Source of the DNA: CAVSRC01 sp963830205
GTDB taxonomy: Bacteria > Pseudomonadota > Alphaproteobacteria > Rhizobiales > Kaistiaceae
Assembly: GCA_963830205.1 (NCBI GenBank)
Contig: CAWHLP010000036.1
Span: forward strand, 1-64,000
DNA: 64,000 nt
Direction: 5' to 3'
Positions 36,237 through 45,960 of the stretch are shown here, piece by piece. Position numbers and translations under genes: made by a program. The notes under the pieces were generated by a model. It worked only from the letters and a program-made list of their open reading frames with translations. It did no database searches and was not told where the DNA came from. Position 1 is the stretch's first letter; the number at the start of each line of letters is the position of its first letter.

Positions 36237-37091
36237 CTAGAGGCGGCTGTCGAGCCACCCCGTGATGTCCGCCATCACGGCCGCCTTGTCGGTGTCGTTG
36301 AGGAGGTCGTGGAAGCCGCCTTCATAGAGCTTCAGCGTCTTGTCGGGCGCGCCGGCCGTGTCGAAGAAGAGCTGGCTGCCGGAGGGTCTTGTCGCCTTGT
36401 CGGCCGTGCCGTGCAGGATGAGCAGCGGCAGGGTCATCGACGGGAAGGATGCCTTCAGCCGCTCGTCGGCACGCACCAGTTCGGCCAGGGTCTGGGTCGG
36501 CTGGGTCTCGTGGGCGATCAGCGGATCGGCGTCCATCGCCGCCACAACGGCTGGGTCGCGCGAGAAGAATGCGTTGCTGAGATGCAGCACATGGGCGTGC
36601 GGCCAGACATGGCTGAGGCCCTTGAACACGGCGAGCGCGAAATCGGGCGCCGGCACCTGGAAGGCGAAGCTCTCGCAGATCAGGCCCGCCAGCTCCGCCT
36701 GGTGCTCCAGCGCATAGAGGCAGGCGACCACGCCGCCGGCGCTGTGGCCGAGCAGGAAGACCGGCAGGCCCGGCTGTCGTGCCTTGGCCGTTTCGACCGT
36801 TACCGCCACGTCGGCGACATAGTCGGCGATCGCCTGCACATAAAAACGTTCGCCGTCGGATTTGCCGCGCCCGCGCAGGTCGACCGCAGTGACGGCCAAG
36901 CCAAAGGCGACAAGTTGGTCCGCCACCCACAGGTAATAGCCGCCGTGCGAGTTGAAGCCCGGCACGATGACCACGACGCCGCGGGCTTTGCCTGCCGGCT
37001 GCCAGGAGCGAACGAAAAGCTCAATTCCGTCTTTCGATTGAAGCCGTTCCTCTTGCGGCACTGCTGTGCCGGCCGCGCTGACAGCGTCCAT
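36237..37091 (-). CDS. Alpha/beta hydrolase, monoacylglycerol lipase-like
   Basis: 284 residues. Oxyanion loop VVIVPGFNSHGGYYLW, nucleophile elbow FLLGHSAGGVVACL (Ser near 110), acidic residue in LILHGTADKATRPSG and His in YEGGFHDLLND. This is the serine aminopeptidase S33/monoglyceride lipase group. Convergent with the L,D-transpeptidase gene (5 nt apart). The start at 37091 is the first in-frame ATG giving a family-like N-terminus. Confidence 0.87.
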   Translation of the reverse strand: MDAVSAAGTAVPQEERLQSKDGIELFVRSWQPAGKARGVVVIVPGFNSHGGYYLWVADQLVAFGLAVTAVDLRGRGKSDGERFYVQAIADYVADVAVTVETAKARQPGLPVFLLGHSAGGVVACLYALEHQAELAGLICESFAFQVPAPDFALAVFKGLSHVWPHAHVLHLSNAFFSRDPAVVAAMDADPLIAHETQPTQTLAELVRADERLKASFPSMTLPLLILHGTADKATRPSGSQLFFDTAGAPDKTLKLYEGGFHDLLNDTDKAAVMADITGWLDSRL

Positions 37092-37255
37092 GATCACCCC
37101 CTGTTCTGGAAGCCCGGACGAGAGACCGGGCTTGCGAAGCGTAGGGCCGGCCCGCGGCCATGGCTTGCACGATCGCATCAAGGATTGACTGTTCTTGCCG
37201 TTTCTTGCTCTGGCGCTACATGCTGAAGGCGTTGGCATCCGGTGGGGGAACGCTG

Positions 37256-38167
37256 ATGCGGACAAGCGGAGCCTATGGCGAGCGGCTCGGCAGAAGCCTG
37301 CGGGTGGCTGACGCCCCCTGCCTCATGACCCGAACGTTGCGGCAGGCGACGGCGGCCATCACCCAGGTCAAGGCCGACGACCCGCCCGAGGAGATGTCGG
37401 GTTCCATTCCCCGCGAGGACGCCTTCCTGGTGGCGCTCCAGCTTCGCGCCTATCCGCGCCACCTCTATTGGGAAGACGGCCGGCAGCAGCCACTGGCCGC
37501 GCTCGCCGCCGGTTGCACGACCCTCTATGACCTCAAGCGCGACCCGCGCTTTCTCATCAACGCGCCCTTCCATTCGCTGCACGTCTATCTGCCCGCTGCC
37601 ACCTTGAACGCCATCGCCGAGGAGACCGGCGGGGCGCGTGCGGATACGTTGCGCTACGCCCCCGGCACGGGCATCGAGGACCCGGTTGTGCGCGCCCTGC
37701 TCACCGCATTGCAGCCCGCCCTGGCGCGGCCGGCGGAAGCCAACGACCTCTTTGTCAGCAGCGTGCTGCTGGCACTGACCACCCATGTCGCGACGACCTA
37801 TGGCGGCATGACGGGCGCAAAGAGAAGCGGGCGCGGCGGCCTCTCGCGCGCCCAGCGCATCCGGGCCGAGACGCTGTTGCGGGCGCGCCTCGATGGCCGT
37901 CTGGAGCTCACCCAGCTCGCCGCCGAATGCGGGCTCTCGACCAGCCATTTCGCCCGCGCCTTCCGCCATTCCTTCGGCACCTCGCCGCATCGCTGGCTCA
38001 CCCAGCGGCGGATCGAGCTGGCCCAGCGCCTGCTCATCGAATCCGCCATGCCGATCGCCGAAATCGCCGGGGCCTGCGGCTTTGCCGACCAGAGCCACTT
38101 CACGCGCATCTTCGCGCGCCATGTCGGCGCAAGCCCGGCGGCCTGGCGCCGAACGATGCGTGCATGA
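37256..38167 (+). CDS. AraC-family transcriptional regulator
   Basis: 303 residues. The C-terminal 100 hold both HTHs (ELTQLAAECGLSTSHFARAF and PIAEIAGACGFADQSHFTRI). The N-terminal 190 residues form an unassigned sensing domain (RHLYWEDGRQQPLAALAAGC, FHSLHVYLPAATLNAIAEET), typical of the RhaS/AraC group regulating detoxification or catabolism. The start at 37256 follows GGGGGAA. Faces the FMN reductase gene convergently. Confidence 0.87.
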   Translation: MRTSGAYGERLGRSLRVADAPCLMTRTLRQATAAITQVKADDPPEEMSGSIPREDAFLVALQLRAYPRHLYWEDGRQQPLAALAAGCTTLYDLKRDPRFLINAPFHSLHVYLPAATLNAIAEETGGARADTLRYAPGTGIEDPVVRALLTALQPALARPAEANDLFVSSVLLALTTHVATTYGGMTGAKRSGRGGLSRAQRIRAETLLRARLDGRLELTQLAAECGLSTSHFARAFRHSFGTSPHRWLTQRRIELAQRLLIESAMPIAEIAGACGFADQSHFTRIFARHVGASPAAWRRTMRA

Positions 38168-38201
38168 ACGGCCCGGTGATGGTCGCCGATGCCCCGGAAT
38201 C

Positions 38202-38783
38202 CTAGGCGGCCGGGTTCGCCTTCGCCGCGCGAACACTGAGGAGCGCACCGGACCACGCGATGAGCTGGGCGAGCATGGTGGTGACCGAGCCCACGAGGCC
38301 GTCGCCCGGCACGAAGACGCCCGAGGCGAAGGCGGGGATCAACGAAACTGCCGGCTGCGCCCGCACCGTCGCCACCTGAAGCTCGGCCAGCACCAGCCGC
38401 AGCCCTTCTGCGGCGCGCACGCCGGCTGCCCGGCCGCCATAGCTGACGATGCCGGCGGCCTTGTCGTTCCATTCGCGATAGACGTAGTCGAGGGCGTTCT
38501 TCAGCGCGCCGGGGAAGGAGTGATTGTACTCGGGCACCAGGAATACATAGCCGTCGAAGCTTTCGATCAGCGCACCCCAATTGCGGGTATGCGTGTGTTT
38601 GTACTGCTGATGGCTGGGGTTGCCGGGCTCGTCCAGGTTGCCGAGGCCATGATGGACGAGGTCGACCAGCTCATGGTCGGCGCCCCCATAAGCGCGGGCG
38701 GTCTCAAGCAGCCACGCCGCGATCTGATCGCCCCGACGTCCGGGCCGGGTGCTGCCGAGGATGATGCCGATGCGGAGAGACAT
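38202..38783 (-). CDS. NADPH-dependent FMN reductase (flavodoxin-like)
   Basis: 193 residues. The FMN phosphate loop is IILGSTRPGRRGDQIA, and the flavin ring segment is FLVPEYNHSFPGALKNALDY. It reduces FMN or quinones/azo compounds with NAD(P)H. Divergent from a MarR gene with two near-identical palindromes between them, so it is the probable regulated target of that MarR protein. The start at 38783 matches the family (MSLRIGIILGSTR). Confidence 0.9.
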   Translation of the reverse strand: MSLRIGIILGSTRPGRRGDQIAAWLLETARAYGGADHELVDLVHHGLGNLDEPGNPSHQQYKHTHTRNWGALIESFDGYVFLVPEYNHSFPGALKNALDYVYREWNDKAAGIVSYGGRAAGVRAAEGLRLVLAELQVATVRAQPAVSLIPAFASGVFVPGDGLVGSVTTMLAQLIAWSGALLSVRAAKANPAA

Positions 38784-38816
38784 CTTGCCGCTTATCCTTC
38801 TTCTCGTCACCGCTAT

Positions 38817-38861
38817 GAGTTGATATGTCAACTCTATGCTGCGAGAGTTGATACGTCAACT
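38817..38861. promoter_or_regulatory. Pair of MarR-type palindromic operators
   Basis: GAGTTGATATGTCAACTC at 38817-38834 and GAGTTGATACGTCAACT at 38845-38861, nearly identical and 28 bp apart. Centred between the divergent FMN reductase and MarR genes. Confidence 0.8.
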
Positions 38862-38883
38862 ATCTCCCGCTAGGATGGCCTGG

Positions 38884-39342
38884 ATGTCGCAACCCGACCC
38901 GCTCAAGCCCGAGGATTGGGCGCTCTGGGACATGTGGATGCGGGCGCAGCGCCTGCTCGCCCGGGAGATCGACCGCGCGCTCCAGGCTGAATTCGGGATT
39001 TCCAAGCCCGAGTTCAGCGTGCTCGTGACGCTGCTCGGGGCACCCGGCGGCGCAGAACGGGTGGTGGATCTGGCGGAATCGCTCGGCTGGGAGAAGAGCC
39101 GCGTGGCACATCAGCTGACCCGCATGGAGGGCCGCGGGCTGGTGGAGCGCACCGAAAAGGGTGCGCGCGGGCGACGCACCGGGATCGGATTGACGGCCGA
39201 GGGCCGTCGCCTCGCGGAGAGCGCCGTCCTGGCGCATGGCCAGACCGTGCGCCGCCGCTTCCTCGATCTCCTCACGCCCGAGCAGGCCGCGGCCATCCGG
39301 GACTGGAGCGAGCAGACCATCGCGCGGGGCGACGTGCCTTAG
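38884..39342 (+). CDS. MarR-family transcriptional regulator
   Basis: 152 residues: dimerisation helices flank the winged HTH RVVDLAESLGWEKSRVAHQL and the wing EKGARGRRTGIGLTAEG. The start at 38884 has AGGA at the right distance. Earlier ATG codons (38836, 38875) would overlap or crowd the operator at 38845. Probably represses itself and the divergent FMN reductase, perhaps sensing a quinone or electrophile. Confidence 0.9.
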   Translation: MSQPDPLKPEDWALWDMWMRAQRLLAREIDRALQAEFGISKPEFSVLVTLLGAPGGAERVVDLAESLGWEKSRVAHQLTRMEGRGLVERTEKGARGRRTGIGLTAEGRRLAESAVLAHGQTVRRRFLDLLTPEQAAAIRDWSEQTIARGDVP

Positions 39343-40007
39343 GGGGTCGCTGTGCGCGCCCCGAAGATCGCCGAGCCGACGCGGACGTCAGTGGCGCCAA
39401 AAGCGATCGCCGTCTCGAAATCGGCGCTCATGCCCATGGACAGCGATCCAAGGCCAAGCCGCCCGGCGATCTTGGCGAGCAGCGCAAAGTGCGGCGCCGC
39501 CACCTCGTCGAACGGCGGGATGCACATCAGCCCGTCGATGGAAAGCCCATGCACCGTGCGGCAGCGCTCGACGAAGGCATCCGCCTCCTCCGGCAGGACG
39601 CCCGCCTTCTGCGGCTCGGCGCCGGTGTTGACCTGAACCAGCAGGCGGAGCTGGCGCCCCTGCTTGACCATCTCCTCGGCAACCGCCGCGGCAATCCTGT
39701 CGCGATCGATGGTGTGGATGGCGTCGAACAGCGCCACCGCGTCCTTGGCCTTGTTGGATTGCAGCGGCCCGATCAGGTGCAGCGCGATGCCCGGCGTTTC
39801 CAGGCGGAGCGCCGGCCATTTGGCCGCCGCCTCCTGCACCCGGTTTTCGCCGAAGACGCGCTGGCCGCCGGCAATCACCGGTCGGATCGCCGAGGCGTCG
39901 AAGGTCTTGGAGACGGCGATCAGCCGCACCGAGCCGGCCGGCCGCCCGGCTGCCGTTTCCGCTGCGGCAATACGGCCGCGAACCTCGCTGAGTGCTTTCG
40001 CCTGCAC
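39339..40007 (-). CDS. YggS-family PLP homeostasis protein
   Basis: 222 residues of the PLP-binding barrel type III. The PLP Lys is in RLIAVSKTFDASAI. ENRVQEAAAKW, HLIGPLQSNKAKDAV, LLVQVNTGAEPQKAG and LSMGMSADFETAIAFGAT are the signature segments. Non-enzymatic carrier controlling free pyridoxal phosphate and amino-acid pools. GTG start at 40007 gives the usual length. Overlaps the convergent MarR gene end by 4 nt. Confidence 0.93.
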   Translation of the reverse strand: MQAKALSEVRGRIAAAETAAGRPAGSVRLIAVSKTFDASAIRPVIAGGQRVFGENRVQEAAAKWPALRLETPGIALHLIGPLQSNKAKDAVALFDAIHTIDRDRIAAAVAEEMVKQGRQLRLLVQVNTGAEPQKAGVLPEEADAFVERCRTVHGLSIDGLMCIPPFDEVAAPHFALLAKIAGRLGLGSLSMGMSADFETAIAFGATDVRVGSAIFGARTATP

Positions 40008-40221
40008 GCCGTCGTCCCGGGATGGCAGCGCCGCTGGTCGCCGCCGGCCCCGCCGGGGCCGCGGCCTGCTTAGCCCCGTGAAGCGTGCCCGGCAAGGCAG
40101 ACAGCCGCCTTTCTTAAGCCTTTCCGATTGACCGCGGGCCCAATTCTGGTGATGGTCCGCCGCGACCGGCTCCAAGCGCCCGTTTCCTCCCGGCGCGCCG
40201 GCGCTGCATGCTGCAAAGACC

Positions 40222-42901
40222 ATGGCGACCGAACGATACAACCCCCGCGAAGCAGAACCCCGCTGGCAGGCCCGCTGGGCCGAGGACCGCATTTTCGAGA
40301 CCAAAAACGACGATCCGCGGCCGAAATACTACGTGCTCGAGATGTTCCCCTACCCCTCGGGGCGCATCCACATGGGCCATGTGCGCAACTATACGCTCGG
40401 CGACGTCGTCGCCCGCTTCATGCGCGCCAAGGGCTACAACGTGCTCTACCCCAAGGGCTGGGACGCCTTCGGCCTGCCGGCCGAGAACGCGGCGATGCAG
40501 AATGGGGTGAATCCGCGCATCTGGACCTACGACAACATCGCGGCCATGCGCGAGCAGCTCAAGGTGATGGGCCTGTCGCTCGACTGGAGCCGAGAGTTCG
40601 CCACCTGCGACCCGGAATATTACGCCCAGCAGCAGAAGCTGTTCGTCGACTTCTATCGCAAGGGCCTCGCCTACCGGAAGAAGTCGAAGGTCAACTGGGA
40701 CCCGGTCGACCAGACGGTGCTCGCCAACGAGCAGGTGATCGACGGCCGCGGCTGGCGCTCGGGCGCCATCGTCGAGCAGCGCGAGCTGGAGCAGTGGTGC
40801 TTCCGCATCACCGCCTACAGCGACGACCTGCTCGCCGCTCTCGACAAGCTCGATCGCTGGCCGGACAAGGTGCGCCTGATGCAGCGCAACTGGATCGGCA
40901 AGTCGGAAGGCATGCGCGTCCGCTTTCCCTTCGCCGGCGCGGCGCCGAAAGGCTTCTCGGAGATCGAGGTCTTCACCACGCGCCACGACACGCTGTTCGG
41001 CGCGAGCTTCATGGCGATCTCGCCCGACCACCCGATCGCGACTGCGCTCGCCGCGGACGACCCCGCGCTGAAGCAGTTCATCGACCAGTGCCACCGCACC
41101 GGCACCAGCGCCGAGGCAATCGAGACCGCCGAGAAGATGGGCTACGCCACCGGCCTGTCGGTGAAGCATCCGTTCCGCGACGGCCACACGCTGCCGGTCT
41201 ATGTCGCCAACTTCGTTCTGATGGACTACGGCACCGGCGCCATCTTCGGCTGCCCGGCGCACGACCAGCGCGACTACGATTTCGCCAGCAAGTACGACCT
41301 GCCCATCATCCCGGTGGTGGCGCCGCTCGATGTGTTCGATAGCGACGGCGATGTGGTCAAGTGGATCGAGCAGTTCGACAGCGGCAACGAGGCCTACCTC
41401 GACGACGGCCAGCTCATCAATTCCGAGTTCCTCGACGGCATGACGGTTGCCGACGCCAAGGAGGAAGTCGCACAACGCCTGGAAAAGACGGTGCTTTCAG
41501 GCGCGCCCCAAGGCGTGCGTCAGGTCAATTATCGCCTGCGCGACTGGGGCATCTCGCGCCAGCGCTACTGGGGCTGCCCGATCCCCATGATCCATTGCCC
41601 GGAGCACGGCGTCGTGCCGGTGCCGGACGCGGACCTGCCGGTGCTGTTGCCCGACGACCCGGCGCTCGATCAGCCCGGCAACCCGCTCGACCGCCATCCG
41701 ACGTGGAAGCACGTCGCCTGCCCGGTCTGCGGCAAGCCTTCGCTGCGCGAGACCGACACCATGGACACCTTCGTCGATTCGTCGTGGTACTTCGCGCGCT
41801 TCACCGCGCCGCACGCCGAAACCCCGACCGACAAGGCGGCCGCCGATGCGTGGCTGCCGGTCGACCAGTATATCGGCGGCATCGAGCACGCCATCCTGCA
41901 CCTGCTCTATTCGCGCTTCTTCGTGCGCGGCATGCACGCCACCGGACATCTCGAGCATCGACGAGCCGTTCAAGGGCCTGTTCACCCAGGGGATGGTCGT
42001 CCACGAGACCTATCACAAGGACGACGGCGGCAAGACCCTGTGGCTGTCGCCGGCCGAAGTGCGCATCGAGGGCGAGGGCGACAAGCGCAAGGCCTTCGAG
42101 ATCGCCAGCGGCCGCGAGGTCACCATCGGCGGCATCGAGAAGATGTCCAAGTCGAAGCGCAACACCATCGACCCCAGCGACATCATGGCGACCTACGGCG
42201 CCGACACCGCCCGCTGGTTCATGCTCTCCGATTCGCCGCCCGACCGCGACGTCATCTGGACCGAGGAGAGCGTCGCCGGCGCGGCGCGCTTCCTCCAGCG
42301 CATCTGGCGCCTGATCGGCGAGGCGATGGCGCTTTCGCCCGTCGTGCCGCGCGCCGGGGCGGCGCCGCTGGCCGAAACCAGCGCCGATGCCCTGGCGCTG
42401 CGCAAGATGGCGCACCGCACGCTCGCCGCCGTCGAAGACGCGATCGCCGGCCTCCGCTTCAACGTCGCCGTCGCCAAGATCTACGAGCTCGCCAACGCCA
42501 TCAGCGCCGCGCTCGCCATCCTGCCCCAGCAGCGCCAGGACGCCGCCGACCATGCGCTCGGCGCCGCTTTGCGCGAGGCGCTCGAGATCATGGTCGCGAT
42601 GATGGCACCGATGATGCCGCACCTGGCCGAGGAATGCTGGGCGGCGCTCGGCCACGACGACCTGGCGGCAACCCGTCCGTGGCCCGCCGTCGACCGCAGC
42701 CTGCTCAGCGAGGACACGATTACCCTGCCGGTGCAGATCAATGGTCGCAAGCGTGGCGAATTGACAATCGCCACCGATGCGTCACAAGCTGACGTGGAGA
42801 CGGCGACGCTTGCGCTGGACGCCGTACAACGGGCGCTTGACGGGCAAAAACCGCGGAAAATCGTCGTCGTACCGAAGAGGATCGTGAATGTTGTCATATG
42901 A
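40222..42901 (+). CDS. leuS: Leucyl-tRNA synthetase (frame broken near 41953)
   Basis: About 892 residues after ignoring one extra G near 41953 (ATGHL joins SIDEPFKGLFTQGM). Class Ia synthetase: HIGH-type motif FPYPSGRIHMGHVRNY near residue 45, the editing domain with its Thr-rich and Asp segments, KMSKS in GIEKMSKSKRNTID, and the C-terminal anticodon and tRNA-binding domain. An essential enzyme, so the break is almost certainly a sequence error. The 3' end overlaps lptE by 14 nt. Confidence 0.96.
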
Positions 42902-43436
42902 CCACAACCGATCCGGGGGAGGCCGCAAGGCCGGCCACCTGATCCTTCTCGCTGCGGTCACGGCGATGGCGCTGGCCGCCTGCACCGTGCAACCGCTCTA
43001 CGCCCCCACTGCCGCTGGTACTTCGGTCATCGCGTCGCTCGGCACCATCTCGATCGACCAGGTTAATGACCGCCTCAGCCAGGAGGTCCGCAACCAGCTG
43101 ATCTTCCAGCTGAACGGCGGCAAGGGCCAACCGGCCAACCCCGCTTATCACATGAAACTCTCTGTCGGCTCGAGCACGAGCGCGCTCGGCGTGACGCCGA
43201 TCGCCTCGGCGGCGGCCTATTCCATCACCGTCGCCGCCACCTATGAGGTGCGCTCGGTCGCCGACGACAAGATCGTGCTCAGAGAAACCAGCCGGCAGTC
43301 CGCTTCCTACAATCGCGTCAACCAGCTCTACGCCAACGAGCGCGCCCAGCTTGACGCCGAGAACCGTGCCGCCGCCCAGGTCGCCGAGGATATTCGCATC
43401 CATCTCGCCGCCGCCGCGGCCAAGGGAACGATCTAG
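42888..43436 (+). CDS. lptE: LPS-assembly lipoprotein LptE
   Basis: 182 residues. Signal peptide with lipobox LAAC (Cys at about 32), then an LptE domain (QPLYAPTAAG, SQEVRNQLIFQLNGG, SITVAATYEVRSVADDKIVL, YANERAQLDAENRAAAQVAE). Plugs LptD at the outer membrane. The position between leuS and holA is conserved. Overlaps leuS, so translational coupling is likely. Confidence 0.93.
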   Translation: MLSYDHNRSGGGRKAGHLILLAAVTAMALAACTVQPLYAPTAAGTSVIASLGTISIDQVNDRLSQEVRNQLIFQLNGGKGQPANPAYHMKLSVGSSTSALGVTPIASAAAYSITVAATYEVRSVADDKIVLRETSRQSASYNRVNQLYANERAQLDAENRAAAQVAEDIRIHLAAAAAKGTI

Positions 43437-43466
43437 CCGCCGCCTGCCCCGGGGGACCGCAGTCGC

Positions 43467-44505
43467 GTGGTTCAGATCAAGCCAGCCGACGCCGACCGCT
43501 TTCTGGCGAGGCCGGATCCGGCCATCCGCGTGATCCTGATCTACGGCAACGACGACGGCCTGGTCGCCGAGCGTGCCCAGCGCTTCGCCGCCGCCGTCCT
43601 TGCCAAGGCGGCTGATCCCTTCGCCCATGTGCGCCTGGATGCGGCTGCAGATCGCCGACGATCCCGGCCGCCTTGCCGACGAGGCCAACGCCGTGCCGCT
43701 CTTCGGCGGCGAGCGCGTGATCACCGTGCAGCTTTCCGGGGCGCGCTCCATCCAGCCGGCGGTCGAGGCCATCCTCGCCGCACCGCCGCTCGATTCCTGG
43801 GTGGTGATCGCCGCCGGCGACCAGCGCAAGGGGTCGGCGCTGCGCAAGCTGTGCGAGACCCATGCCGGCGCCGCGGCGATCGCCTGCTACGCTGATTCCG
43901 ATCGCGACCTCGACCGCATCATCGACGAGGAGACGCGGGCGGCGGCCCTCGCCATCACCGCGGACGCGCGCACCGCGCTCCGCGCCATGCTCGGCGCCGA
44001 CCGTTTGGCCAGCCGCTCCGAGGTGGCCAAGCTCTGCCTCTACGCCGCCGGCGCCGGTACCATCACGATCGATGACGTGCGCGCCATCATCGGCGACGCC
44101 GCGGCCTCCGCGACCGACGAGGCCGTCGATGCTGCCGCGCTCGGCGATGCGGCAGCGCTGGACCGCACCTATCGGCGCCTCAACGCCGCCGGCATTTCGG
44201 GATCCGTCGTGCTCGGCGCCGCCCAGCGCCACCTCAATTTCCTGCAGAAGGCCCGTGCTGCCCTCGATGCCGGCGCCAGTGCCGAGGCCGTGATCGCGCG
44301 CGCCAGCCCGCCGGTCTTCTTCCAGCGGCGCAACGCAGTAGTTAGACAGCTAACGATCTGGAACGCGCCGGCGATCGAATCGGCGCTCGCCCGCCTCGAC
44401 CGCGCCCTCCTCGACAGCCGCATCCACGGCGCCATTGCCGACGATGTCGTCGCCCAGGCCCTGCAGGCGATCGCTTTCACGGCGGCGAGCGGTGTGAGAC
44501 GGTAG
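43467..44505 (+). CDS. holA: DNA polymerase III delta subunit (frame broken near 43647)
   Basis: About 345 residues when one extra base near 43647 is skipped (HVRLDAA joins QIADDPGRLADEA). Clamp-loader subunit that opens the beta clamp: IRVILIYGNDDGLVAERA, VPLFGGERVITVQLSG and SWVVIAAGDQRKGSALRKL are characteristic of delta. GTG start at 43467. Essential, so the break is probably an error. Follows lptE by 30 nt. Confidence 0.93.
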
Positions 44506-44510
44506 GCAAG

Positions 44511-45034
44511 ATGAGCACGGTTGGACGAAGCCTTGTCGGTGGCGTCGCGGTGGCGATGGCGGTCGCGCTGGCGCCCTTCCTGCTGCTCAATGTGACTGGG
44601 TATTGCTTTTCGCAGAAGCGATACCTCGGAGATGCGGAGTTCATCGAACGGGCGCTGATTTATCGAGCCGGATACATAAAGGAGCTAGCCGGCGACAGTT
44701 CTCGCGATGCGATAGCCAGTTATCTCAAGAGCAGCCCCGGCTGTTGTCGTATGGAGGATGATTCGTTTTTTGCTTCAGACAACACACTAATCGATAGAAT
44801 ATTAGGCCTTAAAAGGCGTGGGTTCGGATTATTCACAGGCTGCCGGACGATAAAGCAGCGATCTTCCCAGCCGACGGGGCTTACTATGAAGCTTACGTCG
44901 AACTGGACTGCTGCGGTCATCCCATCCGTGTGACGGGTACGCGCCTGACCGAATCTCAAGCCCGGCGAACTTTGAGCCCGCCCAAGGACAGCCACAAAGA
45001 CGGGCGGCTTCGGCCGCGCCTGGGAAGTCGCTAG
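44511..45034 (+). CDS. Hypothetical membrane-anchored protein (frame likely broken at 44811)
   Basis: No family recognised. A single N-terminal membrane helix (LVGGVAVAMAVALAPFLLLN) precedes an exported or cytoplasmic domain. The apparent frame stops at 44933, but beyond the AAAA run at 44811-44814 the +2 frame stays open to 45034 and reads like protein (AWVRIIHRLPDDKAAIFPAD, YYEAYVELDCCGHPIRVTGT). One missing A would give about 174 residues. The 44600-44900 stretch is clearly richer in A+T than its neighbours, suggesting recent acquisition. Begins 5 nt after holA, and its stop overlaps that of parB. Confidence 0.5.
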
Positions 45035-45909
45035 CCCCTCAGCCGCCGGCAGATGTCGTCGAGCTGTTCGAGGGTCTTGTAGCTGACCGTCACCTTGCCG
45101 CCACTGGCCTTGTGGTCGATCGTCACCGCAAGCCCGATGCGGTCGGTGAGGCTCTTCTCCAGAGCGCGCGTATCGGCGTCCTTGGCCGGCTGCCTGCCGC
45201 CGGCGCCGGCCGTCTTCTTGCGCGGTGCGCTGTGGCCGAGCGCCTCGACGTCGCGGACATTGAGACCGGCCTCGACGATGCGCCGCGCCGCCGCCACCGG
45301 ATCGTCGAGCGTGACCAGCGCGCGGGCGTGGCCGGCGGTCAGCTTGCCCTCGCGCAGAAAGGCCTGCACTTCCTCGGGCAGCTTGAGCAGGCGCAGCGTG
45401 TTGGCGATGTGCGGCCGGCTCTTGCCGATCACCTCGGCCAGCTCGTTCTGGCTGTAGCCGTAGCCGTCGATGAGCTGCTGATAGCCGATCGCCTCTTCCA
45501 GCGCATTGAGATCCTGCCGCTGCACATTCTCGACGATGGCGAGTTCGAGCGCCTCCTTGTCGGAGAGCTCGCGCACGACGACGGGCACGTCGTGCAGCCC
45601 CGCCCCCTGCGCCGCACGCCAGCGCCGTTCACCGGCAACGATCTCATAGCTGTCGACGGCGCCTTCGACCGGGCGCACCAGGATCGGCTGGACGACGCCC
45701 TTCTCGCGCACCGACGCCGTCAGGTCTTCGAGATCGGCGGCGCCGAAGGCCTTGCGCGGGTTGCGCGGATTGGGCCTGAGGAAGGCGACCGGCAGCCGGC
45801 GCTGGCCGCGCAGATGATCACCGGCCGGCGCAGCCGGAGCGCTCTCGACGTCGCCGATCAGCGCCGCCAGTCCTCGCCCCAGTCTGTTGCGCGTCCCGTT
45901 GTCCGACAT
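45031..45909 (-). CDS. parB: Chromosome-partitioning protein ParB
   Basis: 292 residues. The N-terminal ParA-interacting peptide is NRLGRGLAALIGD. The CTP-binding ParB/Srx domain has IVAGERRWRAAQGAGLHDVP, and ENVQRQDLNALEEAIGYQQL follows. The HTH is YSQNELAEVIGKSRPHIANT. The C-terminal dimerisation domain follows. It loads at the parS sites found at 47395 and 49356. Downstream of parA by 51 nt. Confidence 0.97.
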   Translation of the reverse strand: MSDNGTRNRLGRGLAALIGDVESAPAAPAGDHLRGQRRLPVAFLRPNPRNPRKAFGAADLEDLTASVREKGVVQPILVRPVEGAVDSYEIVAGERRWRAAQGAGLHDVPVVVRELSDKEALELAIVENVQRQDLNALEEAIGYQQLIDGYGYSQNELAEVIGKSRPHIANTLRLLKLPEEVQAFLREGKLTAGHARALVTLDDPVAAARRIVEAGLNVRDVEALGHSAPRKKTAGAGGRQPAKDADTRALEKSLTDRIGLAVTIDHKASGGKVTVSYKTLEQLDDICRRLRG

Positions 45910-45960
45910 TCAATTTCCCCTTGCGCTGGGTAGTCCGTTTCACCACCGAATCGAAATTCG

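Noticed and set aside
40114..41475. Long antisense frame across leuS
   Set aside because: Shadow of leuS codons. No start signal or family match.
40222..42901. Naturally split leucyl-tRNA synthetase (two-subunit form)
   Set aside because: The second part has no start or ribosome site, and the sequence joins perfectly after removing one base.
43467..44505. Programmed frameshifting in holA (as in dnaX)
   Set aside because: No slippery heptamer or stimulatory hairpin at 43647. The change needs loss of one base, and the same defect occurs in many unrelated genes.
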